Of a stretch of DNA of 64,000 bases, positions 28,047 to 37,631 are shown in pieces. The first letter of the stretch is position 1, and every line of letters starts with the position of its first letter. The stretch comes from Jiella endophytica. GTDB taxonomy: Bacteria; Pseudomonadota; Alphaproteobacteria; Rhizobiales; Rhizobiaceae. The notes below the pieces were generated by a model. That model saw only the letters and a program-made list of their open reading frames with translations, was not told the DNA's origin and did not search any database. Both the position numbers and the translations under genes were made by a program. Location of the stretch: positions 310,001-374,000 of the forward strand of contig NZ_SOZD01000004.1 in NCBI RefSeq assembly GCF_004519335.1, in the 5' to 3' direction.

Positions 28047-29666
28047 TCAGGCCGCCGAACCGGAAACCGCCGCGGACTTGGGGTATTTCGGGATCTCGCC
28101 GCCCTTCAGCTTGGCCATGTAGGTGGTCATCTCCCGCTTCACGATCGGCATCAGGAAATAGAGGCCGATGATGTTGAAGATGCCCATGGCGAAGAGCGAG
28201 GCGTCGGAGAAGTCGAGCACCGCGCCGAGGCTGACCGCCGCGCCGAGGACGACGAACAAGCAGAACAGCAGCTTGTAGATCAGCTCCGAGGTGTAGTTGT
28301 CGCCGAAGAGGAAGCACCAGGCCTTCACGCCGTAATAGGACCAGGAGATCATCGTCGAGAAGGCGAAGAGGACCACGGCGAGCGCGAGGACATAGGGGAA
28401 CCAGGTGATCCTCGTGCCGAAGGCCGCCGAGGTCAGCTCGACACCGCTGAGATTGTTGGCCGTGGCGATCTGCCCGGCCGCCTCGTCCCAGACATAGAGC
28501 CCGGTCGCAGGATCCTGCTGCAGCACGCCGGAGATGGTGATCACGAGGGCGGTCGCGGTGCAGATGATCACCGTGTCGATGAACGGCTCCAGCATCGAGA
28601 CGAAGCCTTCCGTCACCGGATGCTTGGTCTGCACCGCCGAATGGGCGATGGCGGCCGAGCCGATGCCGGCTTCGTTGGAGAAGGTGGCACGCCTCAGGCC
28701 CTGGATCAGCGCGCCGATCAGGCCGCCGGCAACGCCGAGGCCGGTGAAGGCGCCCTCGAAGATTTCCGCGAAGGCCGCACCGATCTGGTCGAAATTGGCG
28801 ATGATGACGATGAGGGCGGCAACGAGGTAGAGAATGCCCATGAAGGGCACCAGCTTCTCGGTCACCCGGGCGATCGACTTGATGCCGCCGACGATGACGA
28901 GGAAGACGACGACGGCCATCACCAGCCCGGTGATCCAGCCGCGATCGGCGAGGAAGCTGGCGTCGCCGCCGGTGATGACGACGAGCTGGGAATGGGCCTG
29001 ATTGGCCTGGAACATGTTGCCGCCGCCCCACGAGGCAAGCACCGCGAAGATCGCGAAGCAGGCGGCGAGGAACTTGCCGAAGGCCGAATGGCCGATTTCC
29101 GCCATGCCCTTCTTCAGATAGTGCATCGGCCCGCCCGAGACGCGGCCGTCTTCATATTCGGTGCGATACTTCACGCCGAGGGTGCATTCGGTGAATTTCG
29201 AGGCCATGCCGAGAAGGCCTGAAAGGATCATCCAGAAGGTTGCACCCGGCCCGCCGACCGACACCGCCACGGCGACGCCGGCGATGTTGCCGAGCCCGAC
29301 CGTGCCCGAGACCGCCGTCGCCAGCGCCTGGAAATGGGTGACCTCCCCGGCCGCATCCGGCGAGGTGTAGTGGCCGCGCACCAGCTGGATCGCATGCGGC
29401 ACCATGCGAAACTGCACGAAACCGAAATAGACGGTGAAGATCGCCGCGGCGGTGATCAGCCAGAGCACGATCCAGGGCAGATCGATCCCGGGGATCTCGG
29501 CGAAGATGAAGTCGACGAAGGGCTTCGTCACCGGCCCGACGACGCCGCTGACCATCGCATCGACCGAGGCCGTGTTGCTCTGATCTTCGGCCTCCTGCGC
29601 CAGCGCCGGCGCTGCGGAGAGAAGAATGAGGACCGAAGGCAGGAGGGAGCGGCCGGGCAAGCGCAT
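28047..29666 (-). CDS. Sodium:alanine/glycine symporter (AGCS family)
   Basis: A 539-aa multi-pass transporter. An N-terminal Sec-like signal (AAPALAQ) precedes the first helices, unusual for short AGCS members but seen in long ones. Family motifs include ATAVSGTVGLGNIAGVAVAV, GGPGATFWMILSGLLGMASKF and FSNEAGIGSAAIAHSAVQT. It imports small amino acids with Na+. It follows a UspA gene by 65 nt on the same strand. Confidence 0.94.
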   Translation of the reverse strand: MRLPGRSLLPSVLILLSAAPALAQEAEDQSNTASVDAMVSGVVGPVTKPFVDFIFAEIPGIDLPWIVLWLITAAAIFTVYFGFVQFRMVPHAIQLVRGHYTSPDAAGEVTHFQALATAVSGTVGLGNIAGVAVAVSVGGPGATFWMILSGLLGMASKFTECTLGVKYRTEYEDGRVSGGPMHYLKKGMAEIGHSAFGKFLAACFAIFAVLASWGGGNMFQANQAHSQLVVITGGDASFLADRGWITGLVMAVVVFLVIVGGIKSIARVTEKLVPFMGILYLVAALIVIIANFDQIGAAFAEIFEGAFTGLGVAGGLIGALIQGLRRATFSNEAGIGSAAIAHSAVQTKHPVTEGFVSMLEPFIDTVIICTATALVITISGVLQQDPATGLYVWDEAAGQIATANNLSGVELTSAAFGTRITWFPYVLALAVVLFAFSTMISWSYYGVKAWCFLFGDNYTSELIYKLLFCLFVVLGAAVSLGAVLDFSDASLFAMGIFNIIGLYFLMPIVKREMTTYMAKLKGGEIPKYPKSAAVSGSAA

Positions 29667-29731
29667 GGCAGGATTCCTCAAGGATGATCGAAACGAAAAA
29701 TCTGCAGGCATGAGGCGGGCAACGTGTCTCG

Positions 29732-30163
29732 TCATGGGACGATCACGGTCGGGATCGGCGCTGCCTGGGCGAGCCCGATGGTGACGCTGCCGAAGATCTT
29801 GTTTTCGAGCCCCGACTTGCCGGAGCGACCGACGAAGATCTGGCAGGCGTTCTTCTCCTTGGCGACGTCCAGAACGACCGGCGCGGGAGAGCCGAAACGG
29901 ATCTCGCCCTCCACATCAAGGCCGGTGGCCTTCAGCTCGGCGACGATCGGATCGACGAGGACGGACTTGGCCCTGTCGAGCTCCTGGCGGCGGCGCATCT
30001 TGCGCTCCTCGAGCTCTTCGGGCGTCAGGAAACTATAGGGTGACCACAAGAGAACGTGGACGAGACAGAGGCTTGCGCCGTTCGCCCTGGCCCGGGTCGC
30101 CGCGTAATCCACGGGGCCCCGGTCTATGCCGTCATAGGCGACGATGAAGATTTCGCTTGCCAT
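29732..30163 (-). CDS. Universal stress protein (UspA domain)
   Basis: A 143-aa single-domain Usp with the ATP-binding signature GRSGKSGLENKIFGSVT (G-2x-G-9x-G-S/T). It begins just after AGGTGG. It sits directly upstream of the AGCS symporter, so the pair is probably an operon; Usp domains are often coupled to transporters as nucleotide sensors, here an inference. The upstream 200 nt is AT-rich and holds CCATCAA (30203) and TTGATGG (30236) as a loose inverted repeat. Confidence 0.88.
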   Translation of the reverse strand: MASEIFIVAYDGIDRGPVDYAATRARANGASLCLVHVLLWSPYSFLTPEELEERKMRRRQELDRAKSVLVDPIVAELKATGLDVEGEIRFGSPAPVVLDVAKEKNACQIFVGRSGKSGLENKIFGSVTIGLAQAAPIPTVIVP

Positions 30164-30392
30164 GCATCCACCTGTCACATTGGAGCCGAAGCCGCTGAAA
30201 AACCATCAATATAATTTACGGTAGCGTCAATTTTTTTGATGGCAACCAGAATGGGCAGAATAAATTTCTGCCGATGAAACGGGCAGACGCCGGCTATCGG
30301 CTGAAGAGCGCCGGGCGCGCGCAAGCATCGGCGCGGCAAATCTGCAGCGACCGGAAGCTCTTACGGAAAGGCAGGCAGGTTGCGTCCGACGG

Positions 30393-31622
30393 CTATTCGG
30401 CGTCGGTCAGGAAGACCTGATGGTCGAGCAGATAATGCGCAAAGAAGGGCAGGCTTGCCGAGCCGATCTCGCGGGCGTCGATGCCGATGCTGCCGGGGCG
30501 TACCGAAATCGGCGACAGCCCCTGCCGGTTGATCTGCTCCAGCGCGGCCGCCGTTCGGGCGACGAGGTCCTCGCGCACGCTCGCCGGGAAGCGGCCGTCG
30601 ATGACGGCCGATTCGAAGTCGTAGAGCGAGCAAGAGGCGGCGATGGCATGGGCGAGACCGTAGGCCGCCCGGTCGAGCCAGCGATCACGCAGCGGCCCGA
30701 AGCTTTCCCAGGAAATGTCGCCGCGCCAGAGCGCCAGCACGTCGCCCCCTTCGGCTCCGTACATTTTCTCGAGGAGATGCAGCGAGGCGAAGTTGATCAG
30801 TTGCGCCGAACCGCCCTCCTCCCGCGGCACCGGCATCGAGCCGACCGCCCCGGCATTGCCGAGCCGGCCGGAAACGAGATCGCCGTTCATCACGATGCCG
30901 CCGCCGATGAAGGCGCCGACGAAGAAATAGACGAAATCGGCCGAATGTCCCGAGCCGAAGACGTTCTCCGCCGCGCAGGCAGCGGTCGCGTCGTTGGCGA
31001 CATTGACGGAGAGATCGGTGACACCGGCGAGCACCCGCGGAACGTCGAGATCGCGCCATTCCTCCATGGCGCCGCGCGGCGCGGCGATCTCGTCGGCCCA
31101 TGACCACAGCTCGTAGGGCAGCGCCACGCCGAGCCCCATGATCCGGCCGGCCAGCCGGGCGGGCAGCAGCGCCCGCAGCTTCGGCTCTGCTTCGGCGACG
31201 AAATCGAGCACCTCACGCACCTGCGGAAACGGATAGGCGAGCCGCTCGTGGCCCCTGATCCGGCCGACGAAATCCATCAGCACCAGATCCACCGACCGGC
31301 GGCCGATCTTCAGGCCGAGCGAGAAGGCACCGTCCGGATTGAGCCGCATCGGGATCGACGGCTGGCCGACGCGGCCGCGCTGCGGCTGGTCGCGCAGCAC
31401 CAGCTCCTCGGCCTCCAGCGAGCGCATGATGACCGAAGCGGTCTGCGGCGAGAGCCCGGTGCGGCGGGCGATCTCGGCCTTGGCGAGGCGGCCGTTGCGA
31501 CGGATCAGCGACAGCACGGCGCGCTTGTTGTGCGCCCTCAGGCCGGATTGGTTGGAGCCGCGCATCCGGCTTTCGAGCGCATCGAAGCTGTTGTCGGGAT
31601 GGCCGGCGGCCGATTTATCCAT
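30393..31622 (-). CDS. ROK-family transcriptional regulator
   Basis: A 409-aa protein with an N-terminal winged helix (KAEIARRTGLSPQTASVIMRSL, about 49-70) and a ROK sugar-kinase-like domain (VGAFIGGGIVMNGDLVSGRLGNAGAVGSMP). It is divergent from frcBCA and likely controls it in response to fructose or another sugar, an inference. Only the regulatory form of ROK is indicated, as a helix-turn-helix is present. Confidence 0.92.
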   Translation of the reverse strand: MDKSAAGHPDNSFDALESRMRGSNQSGLRAHNKRAVLSLIRRNGRLAKAEIARRTGLSPQTASVIMRSLEAEELVLRDQPQRGRVGQPSIPMRLNPDGAFSLGLKIGRRSVDLVLMDFVGRIRGHERLAYPFPQVREVLDFVAEAEPKLRALLPARLAGRIMGLGVALPYELWSWADEIAAPRGAMEEWRDLDVPRVLAGVTDLSVNVANDATAACAAENVFGSGHSADFVYFFVGAFIGGGIVMNGDLVSGRLGNAGAVGSMPVPREEGGSAQLINFASLHLLEKMYGAEGGDVLALWRGDISWESFGPLRDRWLDRAAYGLAHAIAASCSLYDFESAVIDGRFPASVREDLVARTAAALEQINRQGLSPISVRPGSIGIDAREIGSASLPFFAHYLLDHQVFLTDAE

Positions 31623-31728
31623 GATGCTCCTCCACCGTCACTTGCACTCTCGCTTCGCCGCCCTCCACGGCTCGATCGCCATCCGCGGCAAAAGCGGCGG
31701 GACGACTCTCGCCAGAACATACAACCAT

Positions 31729-31753
31729 TTATGGCGAGACTGACATGCCATAA
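31729..31753. promoter_or_regulatory. Candidate ROK operator TTATGGC-N11-GCCATAA
   Basis: Perfect 7-bp inverted repeat between the divergent ROK gene and frcB, in the only AT-rich stretch of this region (31715-31785). A TTGACA box at 31781-31786 lies just after it, though I see no matching -10 at the usual spacing. Confidence 0.5.
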
Positions 31754-31891
31754 TAAATAAATCCATCTGAATTATATTTGTTGACAAGCAATCCGGCTTG
31801 GTGTTCCCTCGATCTAACCGGCCGATGGGAGGTCGACCGGGGCGTCGCCGGGCCAGATTCGGCGCGACAAACGGTTTCGGGAGGAATTCAC

Positions 31892-32914
31892 GTGAACATC
31901 CGCATTCTCGTTGCAGGCACCATCCTGGCGTCCGGCTGCGTTTTTTCGGCGCCGAGCTTCGCCGCCGACATTTCGGCGTGCCTGATCACCAAGACGGACA
32001 TCAATCCCTTCTTCGTCAAGATGAAGGAAGGCGCTACCGAAAAGGCCAAAGAGCTCGGCGTCAAGCTCTCCACCTATGCCGGCAAGGTCGATGGCGACCA
32101 CGAGACGCAGGTGCAGGCCGTCGAAAGCTGCATCGCCTCCGGCGCCAAGGGCATCCTGATCACCGCTTCGGACACCAAGGCGATCACCGACGTCGTCAAG
32201 GAAGCCCGCGACCACGGCGTGCTGGTCATCGCCCTCGACACGCCGCTCGAGCCGATCGACGCCGCGGATGCGACCTTTGCCACCGACAATTTCAAGGCCG
32301 GCGAGCTGATCGGCGAATGGGCCAAGGCGACCCTCGGCGACAAGTCGAGCGACGCCAAGATCGCGCTGCTCGACCTCTCGGCCTCGGCGCCCTCCGTCGA
32401 CGTCCTGCGCGACCAGGGCTTCCTCAAGGGCTTCGGCATAGACATCAAGGACGAGAAGAAGATCGGCGACGAGGACGACGGACGCATCGTCGGACATGAC
32501 GTCACCTCCGGCAACGAGGAAGGCGGACGCACCGCCATGGAGAACCTTCTCCAGCGCGATCCCGACATCAACGTCGTCTACACGATCAACGAGCCGGCAG
32601 CGGCCGGCGCCTACGAGGCGCTGAAATCCTTCGGCAAGGCGGATGGCGTGCTGATCGTCTCGGTCGACGGCGGCTGCCCGGGCGTCAAGAACGTCCAGGA
32701 AGGCGTCATCGGCGCGACCTCCCAGCAATATCCGCTGCTGATGGCGTCGAAGGGCATCGAGGCGATCGTCCAATATGCCAAGGACGGCACCCTGCCGAAG
32801 CCGACCGAGGGCCTCGACTTCTTCAACACCGGCGTCAATCTCGTCACCGACAAGCCGGTCGACGGCGTCGATTCGATCCCGGTCAAGGAAGGTCTCGACC
32901 GCTGCTGGGGCTGA
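31892..32914 (+). CDS. frcB: Sugar ABC transporter substrate-binding protein, FrcB-like
   Basis: A 340-aa periplasmic binding protein of the LacI-type ribose/fructose family. Signal peptide 1-24 (SFA-A) precedes [20 protein letters not shown], the FrcB-type first strand. The GTG start at 31892 follows GGGAGGAATTCAC; the upstream ATG at 31778 is rejected. It is followed by frcC after 262 nt and frcA, and lies opposite the ROK gene. Fructose is the most likely ligand from family resemblance; mannose and ribose are alternatives. Confidence 0.9.
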   Translation: MNIRILVAGTILASGCVFSAPSFAADISACLITKTDINPFFVKMKEGATEKAKELGVKLSTYAGKVDGDHETQVQAVESCIASGAKGILITASDTKAITDVVKEARDHGVLVIALDTPLEPIDAADATFATDNFKAGELIGEWAKATLGDKSSDAKIALLDLSASAPSVDVLRDQGFLKGFGIDIKDEKKIGDEDDGRIVGHDVTSGNEEGGRTAMENLLQRDPDINVVYTINEPAAAGAYEALKSFGKADGVLIVSVDGGCPGVKNVQEGVIGATSQQYPLLMASKGIEAIVQYAKDGTLPKPTEGLDFFNTGVNLVTDKPVDGVDSIPVKEGLDRCWG

Positions 32915-33176
32915 CCGCCTCTTCTGCGGGCGCCTCTCTCTCGCCAGAGCCTTGCGAGGGGCGCCCCGGCACATCGATCCCGCGGAACGCAGTCGAAACA
33001 GCCTGACCGCCGAAGGGATCGCGATCCCCGAGGCAACGAGACGGCTTCGCAGCGGCTTCCGGATCAATCGAGACGCCGGGCGTGGCGCCACGCCCGGCAC
33101 GGCAGCCGCCAGGTGATCCGGGCCATCGCGGCCGATGCCGGACGGGCCGACACCTCAACCCCCGAGGAGCTTCGCC

Positions 33177-34247
33177 ATGAGCGAAACGACCAGTCGAGAC
33201 AGCGGTTACGAATCCTCCCTGAAGGACAGCGACACGGCGATCGCCGCCTTTCAGCCGCGCCACCGCGGGTTCCTCGGTACGGCGCAGCATTTCCTCCATG
33301 CCAGCCCGACCATGGTGCCGGTCATCGTTCTGCTGTTGTCGGTGATCGCCTTCGGCTTTGCGGCGCCGAACTTCTTCTCGGCCTTCAACCTGTCGCTGAT
33401 CATGCAGCAGGTGGCGATCGTCGGCATTCTCGCCGCCGCCCAGTCGCTGGTCATCCTCACCGCCGGCATCGACCTCTCGGTCGCCGCGGTGATGGTGATG
33501 ATCTCGGTGATCATGGGACGGCTCAGCGTCGAATTCGGCATCCCGGTGCCGGTCGCGATCCTGATCGGCCTCATCTGCGGATCGGGAACCGGGCTCCTCA
33601 ACGGTCTGCTCGTCACCAAGGTCCGGCTGCCACCCTTCATCACCACCCTCGGCACCTGGAACATCTTCCTGGCGCTGAACTACTATTTCTCCAATCGCGA
33701 GACGATCCGCTCGCAGACCCTCGATACCGATGCGCCGCTCCTGAAGCTGTTCGGCGAGCGCTTCAACATCGGCGGCGCAGTCCTGACATGGGGCGTCGTC
33801 CTGATGGTGGCGATCTTCGTCATCCTGTGGTTCGTCCTCAACCGAACGGCCTGGGGCCGCCACGTCTACGCCATCGGCGACGACAAGGAGGCGGCCGAGC
33901 TCTCCGGCATCAGGACCGACCGAACCCTCGTCTCGGTCTACATGCTCGCCGGCCTCATCTGCGCCATCGCCGCCTGGGCCTCGATCGGCCGGGTCGGCTC
34001 GGTCAGCCCGACCTCCTTCTTCGAGGCCAATCTGGAATCGATCACCGCCGTGGTGATCGGCGGCATCTCGCTGTTCGGCGGGCGCGGATCGATCATGGGG
34101 CCGATGATCGGCGCGCTGATCGTCGGCGTCTTCAATTCGGGACTGAGGCTCGCCGGCGTCGACGTCCTCTGGCAACTCTTTGCCACCGGCTGGCTGATCA
34201 TCTTCGCAGTCGCGATCGACCAATGGATCCGGAAGATTTCGTCATGA
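33177..34247 (+). CDS. frcC: Sugar ABC transporter permease, FrcC-like
   Basis: A 356-aa permease of the RbsC/FrcC family with about ten membrane segments. An N-terminal cytoplasmic tail of ~45 residues precedes TMVPVIVLLLSVIAFG. Conserved loops ILTAGIDLSVAAV and GRHVYAIGDDKEAAELSGI are present. The start at 33177 follows GAGGAG. Its stop overlaps the frcA start by 4 nt. Confidence 0.93.
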   Translation: MSETTSRDSGYESSLKDSDTAIAAFQPRHRGFLGTAQHFLHASPTMVPVIVLLLSVIAFGFAAPNFFSAFNLSLIMQQVAIVGILAAAQSLVILTAGIDLSVAAVMVMISVIMGRLSVEFGIPVPVAILIGLICGSGTGLLNGLLVTKVRLPPFITTLGTWNIFLALNYYFSNRETIRSQTLDTDAPLLKLFGERFNIGGAVLTWGVVLMVAIFVILWFVLNRTAWGRHVYAIGDDKEAAELSGIRTDRTLVSVYMLAGLICAIAAWASIGRVGSVSPTSFFEANLESITAVVIGGISLFGGRGSIMGPMIGALIVGVFNSGLRLAGVDVLWQLFATGWLIIFAVAIDQWIRKISS

Positions 34248-35029
34248 GTGAGAGACAACCGGTCCTGTCGGGCCGCAACATCGTCAAGCACTACGGCCGC
34301 GTCACCGCGATCGACCACGCCGACTTCGACCTCTATCCCGGCGAGATCCTCGCCGTGATCGGCGACAACGGCGCCGGCAAGTCGTCGATGATCAAGACGC
34401 TGTCCGGGGCGGTGGTTCCGGACGAGGGGGAGATCCGGCTGAATGGCGAGGTGGTGCATTTCACCTCGCCGATCGAGGCGCGCGAGGCCGGCATCGAGAC
34501 GGTCTATCAGAACCTTGCCTTGTCGCCGGCCCTGTCGATCGCCGACAACATGTTTCTCGGCCGCGAGATCCGCAAGAGCGGCTTTGCCGGGAAATATCTG
34601 CGGATGCTCGATCGCAAGGCGATGGAGCGGATCGCCCGGGACAAGCTGTCCGAACTCGGCCTGATGACCATCCAGAACATCGGCCAGGCGGTGGAGACGC
34701 TCTCCGGCGGTCAGCGCCAGGGCGTCGCGGTGGCGCGGGCCGCCGCATTCGGCTCGAAGGTCATCATCCTCGACGAGCCGACCGCGGCGCTCGGCGTGAA
34801 GGAATCCCGCAAGGTCCTGGAGCTGATCCAGGACGTCCGATCGCGCGGCATGCCGATCGTGCTGATCTCGCACAACATGCCGCATGTCTTCGAGGTCGCC
34901 GACCGGATCCACGTCCATCGGCTCGGCAAGCGGCTCTGCGTCATCGACCCGAAGCTCGCGACGATGAACGATGCGGTGGCGCTGATGACCGGGGCGAAGA
35001 AGCCCGAGACGTCGATGATGGCGGCTTGA
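34244..35029 (+). CDS. frcA: Sugar ABC transporter ATPase, FrcA-like
   Basis: A 261-aa single-domain ATPase: Walker A GDNGAGKSSM, signature LSGGQRQG, Walker B VIILDEPTAALG, H-loop LISHN. Unlike RbsA, it has one nucleotide-binding domain, as is usual for FrcA. It completes frcBCA. No frcK kinase follows. Confidence 0.93.
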   Translation: MSERQPVLSGRNIVKHYGRVTAIDHADFDLYPGEILAVIGDNGAGKSSMIKTLSGAVVPDEGEIRLNGEVVHFTSPIEAREAGIETVYQNLALSPALSIADNMFLGREIRKSGFAGKYLRMLDRKAMERIARDKLSELGLMTIQNIGQAVETLSGGQRQGVAVARAAAFGSKVIILDEPTAALGVKESRKVLELIQDVRSRGMPIVLISHNMPHVFEVADRIHVHRLGKRLCVIDPKLATMNDAVALMTGAKKPETSMMAA

Positions 35030-35150
35030 GGCTGCGGCTGCCGAACGCCTGAAACGGTGTCCTCGGCGTGAATACGGCCGCGTCATCGGCGGAATTGTCG
35101 CCAGGTGTCACGACCGGATCGCGGTCAACCGGGAGGCACGCTCGACCGGC

Positions 35151-35190
35151 TGAAAAAAATATTCGGCCGGCCTTCCGTCACGAAGGCCGG
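35151..35190 (-). terminator. Rho-independent terminator of the DUF1150 gene
   Basis: Arms CCGGCCTTC (35167-35175) and GAAGGCCGG (35182-35190) form a 9-bp stem. On the minus strand it is followed by ATTTTTTTC (35160-35152), a strong U tract. It ends transcription 38 nt beyond the DUF1150 stop. The same hairpin may also help end frcBCA from the other side. Confidence 0.85.
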
Positions 35191-35227
35191 TCGCGTTTCG
35201 TCTCAACGGGGCGCGATGTGCCGCCGC

Positions 35228-35482
35228 TCAATGCAGGCTGACGGTGTCGAGCTCGTTCTGCGAGGCGCTCGCCAGGATGCTCGAGCGATCGTCGGAGACG
35301 GCGAGCGGCGTGCCGTCGGCGCCGAACAGCGCCCAGAGCTTCAGCCCCGGCTGGATCGACTTGGCGGCCGGAAAGCGGGCCCGCATCTCGTCGGAGCTCA
35401 TCTGGCGCATATAGGCGATCTGGCCTTCGCCGAGCGAAGCGAGATCGAAAGTGGCAGAATTTTCGGCAACATGGTCGCCCAT
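35228..35482 (-). CDS. DUF1150 family protein
   Basis: An 84-aa small acidic protein with the family core GQIAYMRQMSSDEMRARFP and KLWALFGADGTPLAVSDDR. It begins 6-7 nt after AAGGAG. In rhizobia it is found next to Hsp20, as here (35 nt gap). No catalytic motif; function unknown, with co-expression with the small heat-shock gene likely. Confidence 0.9.
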   Translation of the reverse strand: MGDHVAENSATFDLASLGEGQIAYMRQMSSDEMRARFPAAKSIQPGLKLWALFGADGTPLAVSDDRSSILASASQNELDTVSLH

Positions 35483-35517
35483 GATCGTCTCCTTTCCAAG
35501 GCAAACGCGAAACCCGG

Positions 35518-35961
35518 TCAATCGTTGACCGCGATCTCGATTTTCCTGACGATGCGTTCGGGCTCCGGTTTCGCCAGATCGATCAGAAGCAGCCCGTTCT
35601 TCAGCTGCGCCCCGATCACCCGCATGCCATCGGCAAGCAGAAAACATTTCTGGAACTGCCGCGCGGCGATGCCGCGATGCAGGTATTCGCGCTCGTCGTC
35701 CTCACTCTGGCGGCCGCGGATGAGAAGCTGGTTCTCCTCGACGGTCACCTCGAGATCCTCCGGCAGGAAGCCGGCGACGGCGAGTGTTATGCGGATGAGA
35801 TCGCCCTGCCCCGCGGCCGAAGTGTCGCCCTCGCGGGCGCGCACACGCTCGATGTTGTAAGGCGGGTAGCCATCGCCGCCTTTGGCGATGCGTTCGAGGG
35901 TCTTCTCGACGCTATCGAAACCGAGCAGCAGCGGGCTGGAAAATGGCGTCATGCGACTCAT
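35518..35961 (-). CDS. Hsp20 / alpha-crystallin small heat-shock protein
   Basis: A 147-aa IbpA-type chaperone. The alpha-crystallin domain spans about 35-130 with DLIRITLAVAGFLPEDLEV and a GMRVIGAQLKNGLLLIDL C-terminal strand pair. The start at 35961 lies after AAGGG; ATG at 35952 is an alternative. It holds unfolding proteins for refolding. It leads a two-gene unit with DUF1150. Confidence 0.92.
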   Translation of the reverse strand: MSRMTPFSSPLLLGFDSVEKTLERIAKGGDGYPPYNIERVRAREGDTSAAGQGDLIRITLAVAGFLPEDLEVTVEENQLLIRGRQSEDDEREYLHRGIAARQFQKCFLLADGMRVIGAQLKNGLLLIDLAKPEPERIVRKIEIAVND

Positions 35962-36157
35962 CGGTTGAAAGCCCTTGATCAAGCGACTTCTTTGGCGAAG
36001 GCCCGAACAGGCGCCCCCGCACAACCGATGATATGGCGATGGCGCAGGGCCGCTTCAATGCTCGCCATCAAGGCAGCTCTCGAGCATCCTGCGCCGAAAG
36101 TCTTCCCAAGAGCTGAAGATGCGCCGCGCCGGGCGTGTCCCCGGCGGCGCGCTTCGG

Positions 36158-36664
36158 TCAGGATGCTTCGGTCGCGCCCGGCTTGAAGTTCAGCGCGACG
36201 CCGTTGATGCAGTGGCGCTTGCCGGTCGGCTTCGGACCGTCGTTGAAGACATGGCCGAGATGGCCGCCGCAGGTGGCGCAATGCACCTCGGTGCGCGGAT
36301 AGATCAGCTTGTAGTCGGTGGTCGTTCCAACCGCCTCGGCCGATACCGGCTCCCAGAAGCTCGGCCAGCCGGTGCCGGAATCGAACTTCGCCTTGGAGGA
36401 ATAGACCGGCGTGTCGCAGCCGGCGCAGGCGTAGAGGCCGGCCTTCTTGTTGGCGTTCAGCTGGCTGGAAAACGGCCGCTCCGTCGCCTCGTTGCGCAGC
36501 ACGGCAAACTGGTCCGGGGTCAGCAGCTTCTTCCATTCGGCCTCGGTGTGGGACACCGGGAACGATCCCTCGGCAGCATTCGCCCCCTGCCGAAAGAAGG
36601 CGGCGCCGCCGATGGCGGCAACGCCGGCGGCAAGACCCGCCTTCAGAAAATTCCGTCTCATCAT
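36158..36664 (-). CDS. msrB: Peptide methionine-R-sulfoxide reductase, Tat-exported
   Basis: A 168-aa MsrB. The N-terminus MMRRNFLKAGLAAG is a Tat signal with twin Arg and cleavage near ANA. The enzyme domain has FDSGTGWPSFW, zinc motifs CAGC and CATC, and RHCINGVALNF with the catalytic Cys. Export means it repairs oxidised Met in periplasmic proteins. The start at 36664 or 36661 cannot be separated. No msrA or msrPQ nearby. Confidence 0.93.
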   Translation of the reverse strand: MMRRNFLKAGLAAGVAAIGGAAFFRQGANAAEGSFPVSHTEAEWKKLLTPDQFAVLRNEATERPFSSQLNANKKAGLYACAGCDTPVYSSKAKFDSGTGWPSFWEPVSAEAVGTTTDYKLIYPRTEVHCATCGGHLGHVFNDGPKPTGKRHCINGVALNFKPGATEAS

Positions 36665-36902
36665 CGCCAGTCGCTCCGTTGTCGTCCCGCCGCAGGATCC
36701 GATCGAACGGCGAGACAGTGAGATGGGGCATCGCCAGCCGGCCGCCAACGCCGGGGCGGCTGCCGAGCCTTCACGATCCTGTTCGAAAGGGCGACGGCGA
36801 TGTTACGCGCCCTCGCCCTCCCACAGCATATGATTGATCGGTCCCGGCCGGAACCTCAGAGCGCCATGCGTCCGACTGGACGCACGGAGGCGCTCCAAGC
36901 CA

Positions 36903-36961
36903 TTAATCACCGCATCGTGCTTTTTCGAAAATCGATTCCGATTTTCGGGCCGATGCCGTAG
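36903..36961 (-). repeat. Dispersed ~58-bp extragenic repeat, copy A
   Basis: The minus strand reads GGCATCGGC, then GAAAATCGGAATCGATTTTC (36928-36947), then GCACGATGCGGTGATTAA. The second copy, on the plus strand at 57542-57600, matches over about 50 bases. The core is itself an imperfect palindrome. The 319-nt gap 36665-36983 contains nothing else that I can identify. Confidence 0.8.
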
Positions 36962-36983
36962 GCCCCGGCCGGGACCAGGCGCC

Positions 36984-37631
36984 TCAGAGCTTCGGCATCA
37001 GCACCGTGTCGATGACATGGACGACGCCGTTGGCCTGCATCACGTCGGCCTGGGTCACCGTGGCGCCATGGCCGCTCTCGTCGATGATGACGAGCTTGTC
37101 GCCGTTCATCCGCAGCGTGATCGGAGCGCCTTCGACGGTCGCGACGGTGTGGGCGCCGCCGTCGTCCTCGATCATCTTCATCGCGGCATCCGACGTCGCC
37201 TTGGCCGGGACCACGTGATAGGTCAGGATCTTGGTGAGCTTGTCCTTGTTTTCCGGCTTGAGCAGCTCGTCGACGGTGCCTGCCGGCAGCTTCTCGAAGG
37301 CGGCATTGGTCGGCGCAAAGACGGTGAAGGGGCCGTCGCCGTTCAGCGTATCGACCAGGCCGGCGGCCTTCACCGCCGCGACCAGCGTCGTCAGGTTCTT
37401 CGCCTGCGAGGCATTTTCCGGAATTTTCTTCATCGGATCCATCGGCGCACCGCCGACCATCGGCATGTCGCCGGATTTCATCGCGTCGCCCGACTGCATC
37501 GCGTCGCCCGACTTCATCATCGTGTCGGAACCGGACTTCATCGTGTCCTGGGCGTAGGCGGCCTGCGAAAAGGCGAAGGCGCCGGCGACGATGGTCGTCA
37601 TGGCGGCGGTACGGATAAGGGTCTTCAGCAT
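36984..37631 (-). CDS. Fasciclin-domain secreted protein with Met-rich repeat
   Basis: A 215-aa secreted protein: Sec signal 1-28 (AYAQ), then a low-complexity stretch of about 40 residues made of MKSGD-type repeats with many Met, then a fasciclin (beta-Ig-H3) domain from about residue 70. The domain shows FTVFAPTNAAFEKLP and the terminal GVVHVIDTVLMP. Fasciclin proteins are adhesive or surface proteins. The start follows GGGAG. The Met repeat might bind copper, which is speculative. Confidence 0.9.
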   Translation of the reverse strand: MLKTLIRTAAMTTIVAGAFAFSQAAYAQDTMKSGSDTMMKSGDAMQSGDAMKSGDMPMVGGAPMDPMKKIPENASQAKNLTTLVAAVKAAGLVDTLNGDGPFTVFAPTNAAFEKLPAGTVDELLKPENKDKLTKILTYHVVPAKATSDAAMKMIEDDGGAHTVATVEGAPITLRMNGDKLVIIDESGHGATVTQADVMQANGVVHVIDTVLMPKL

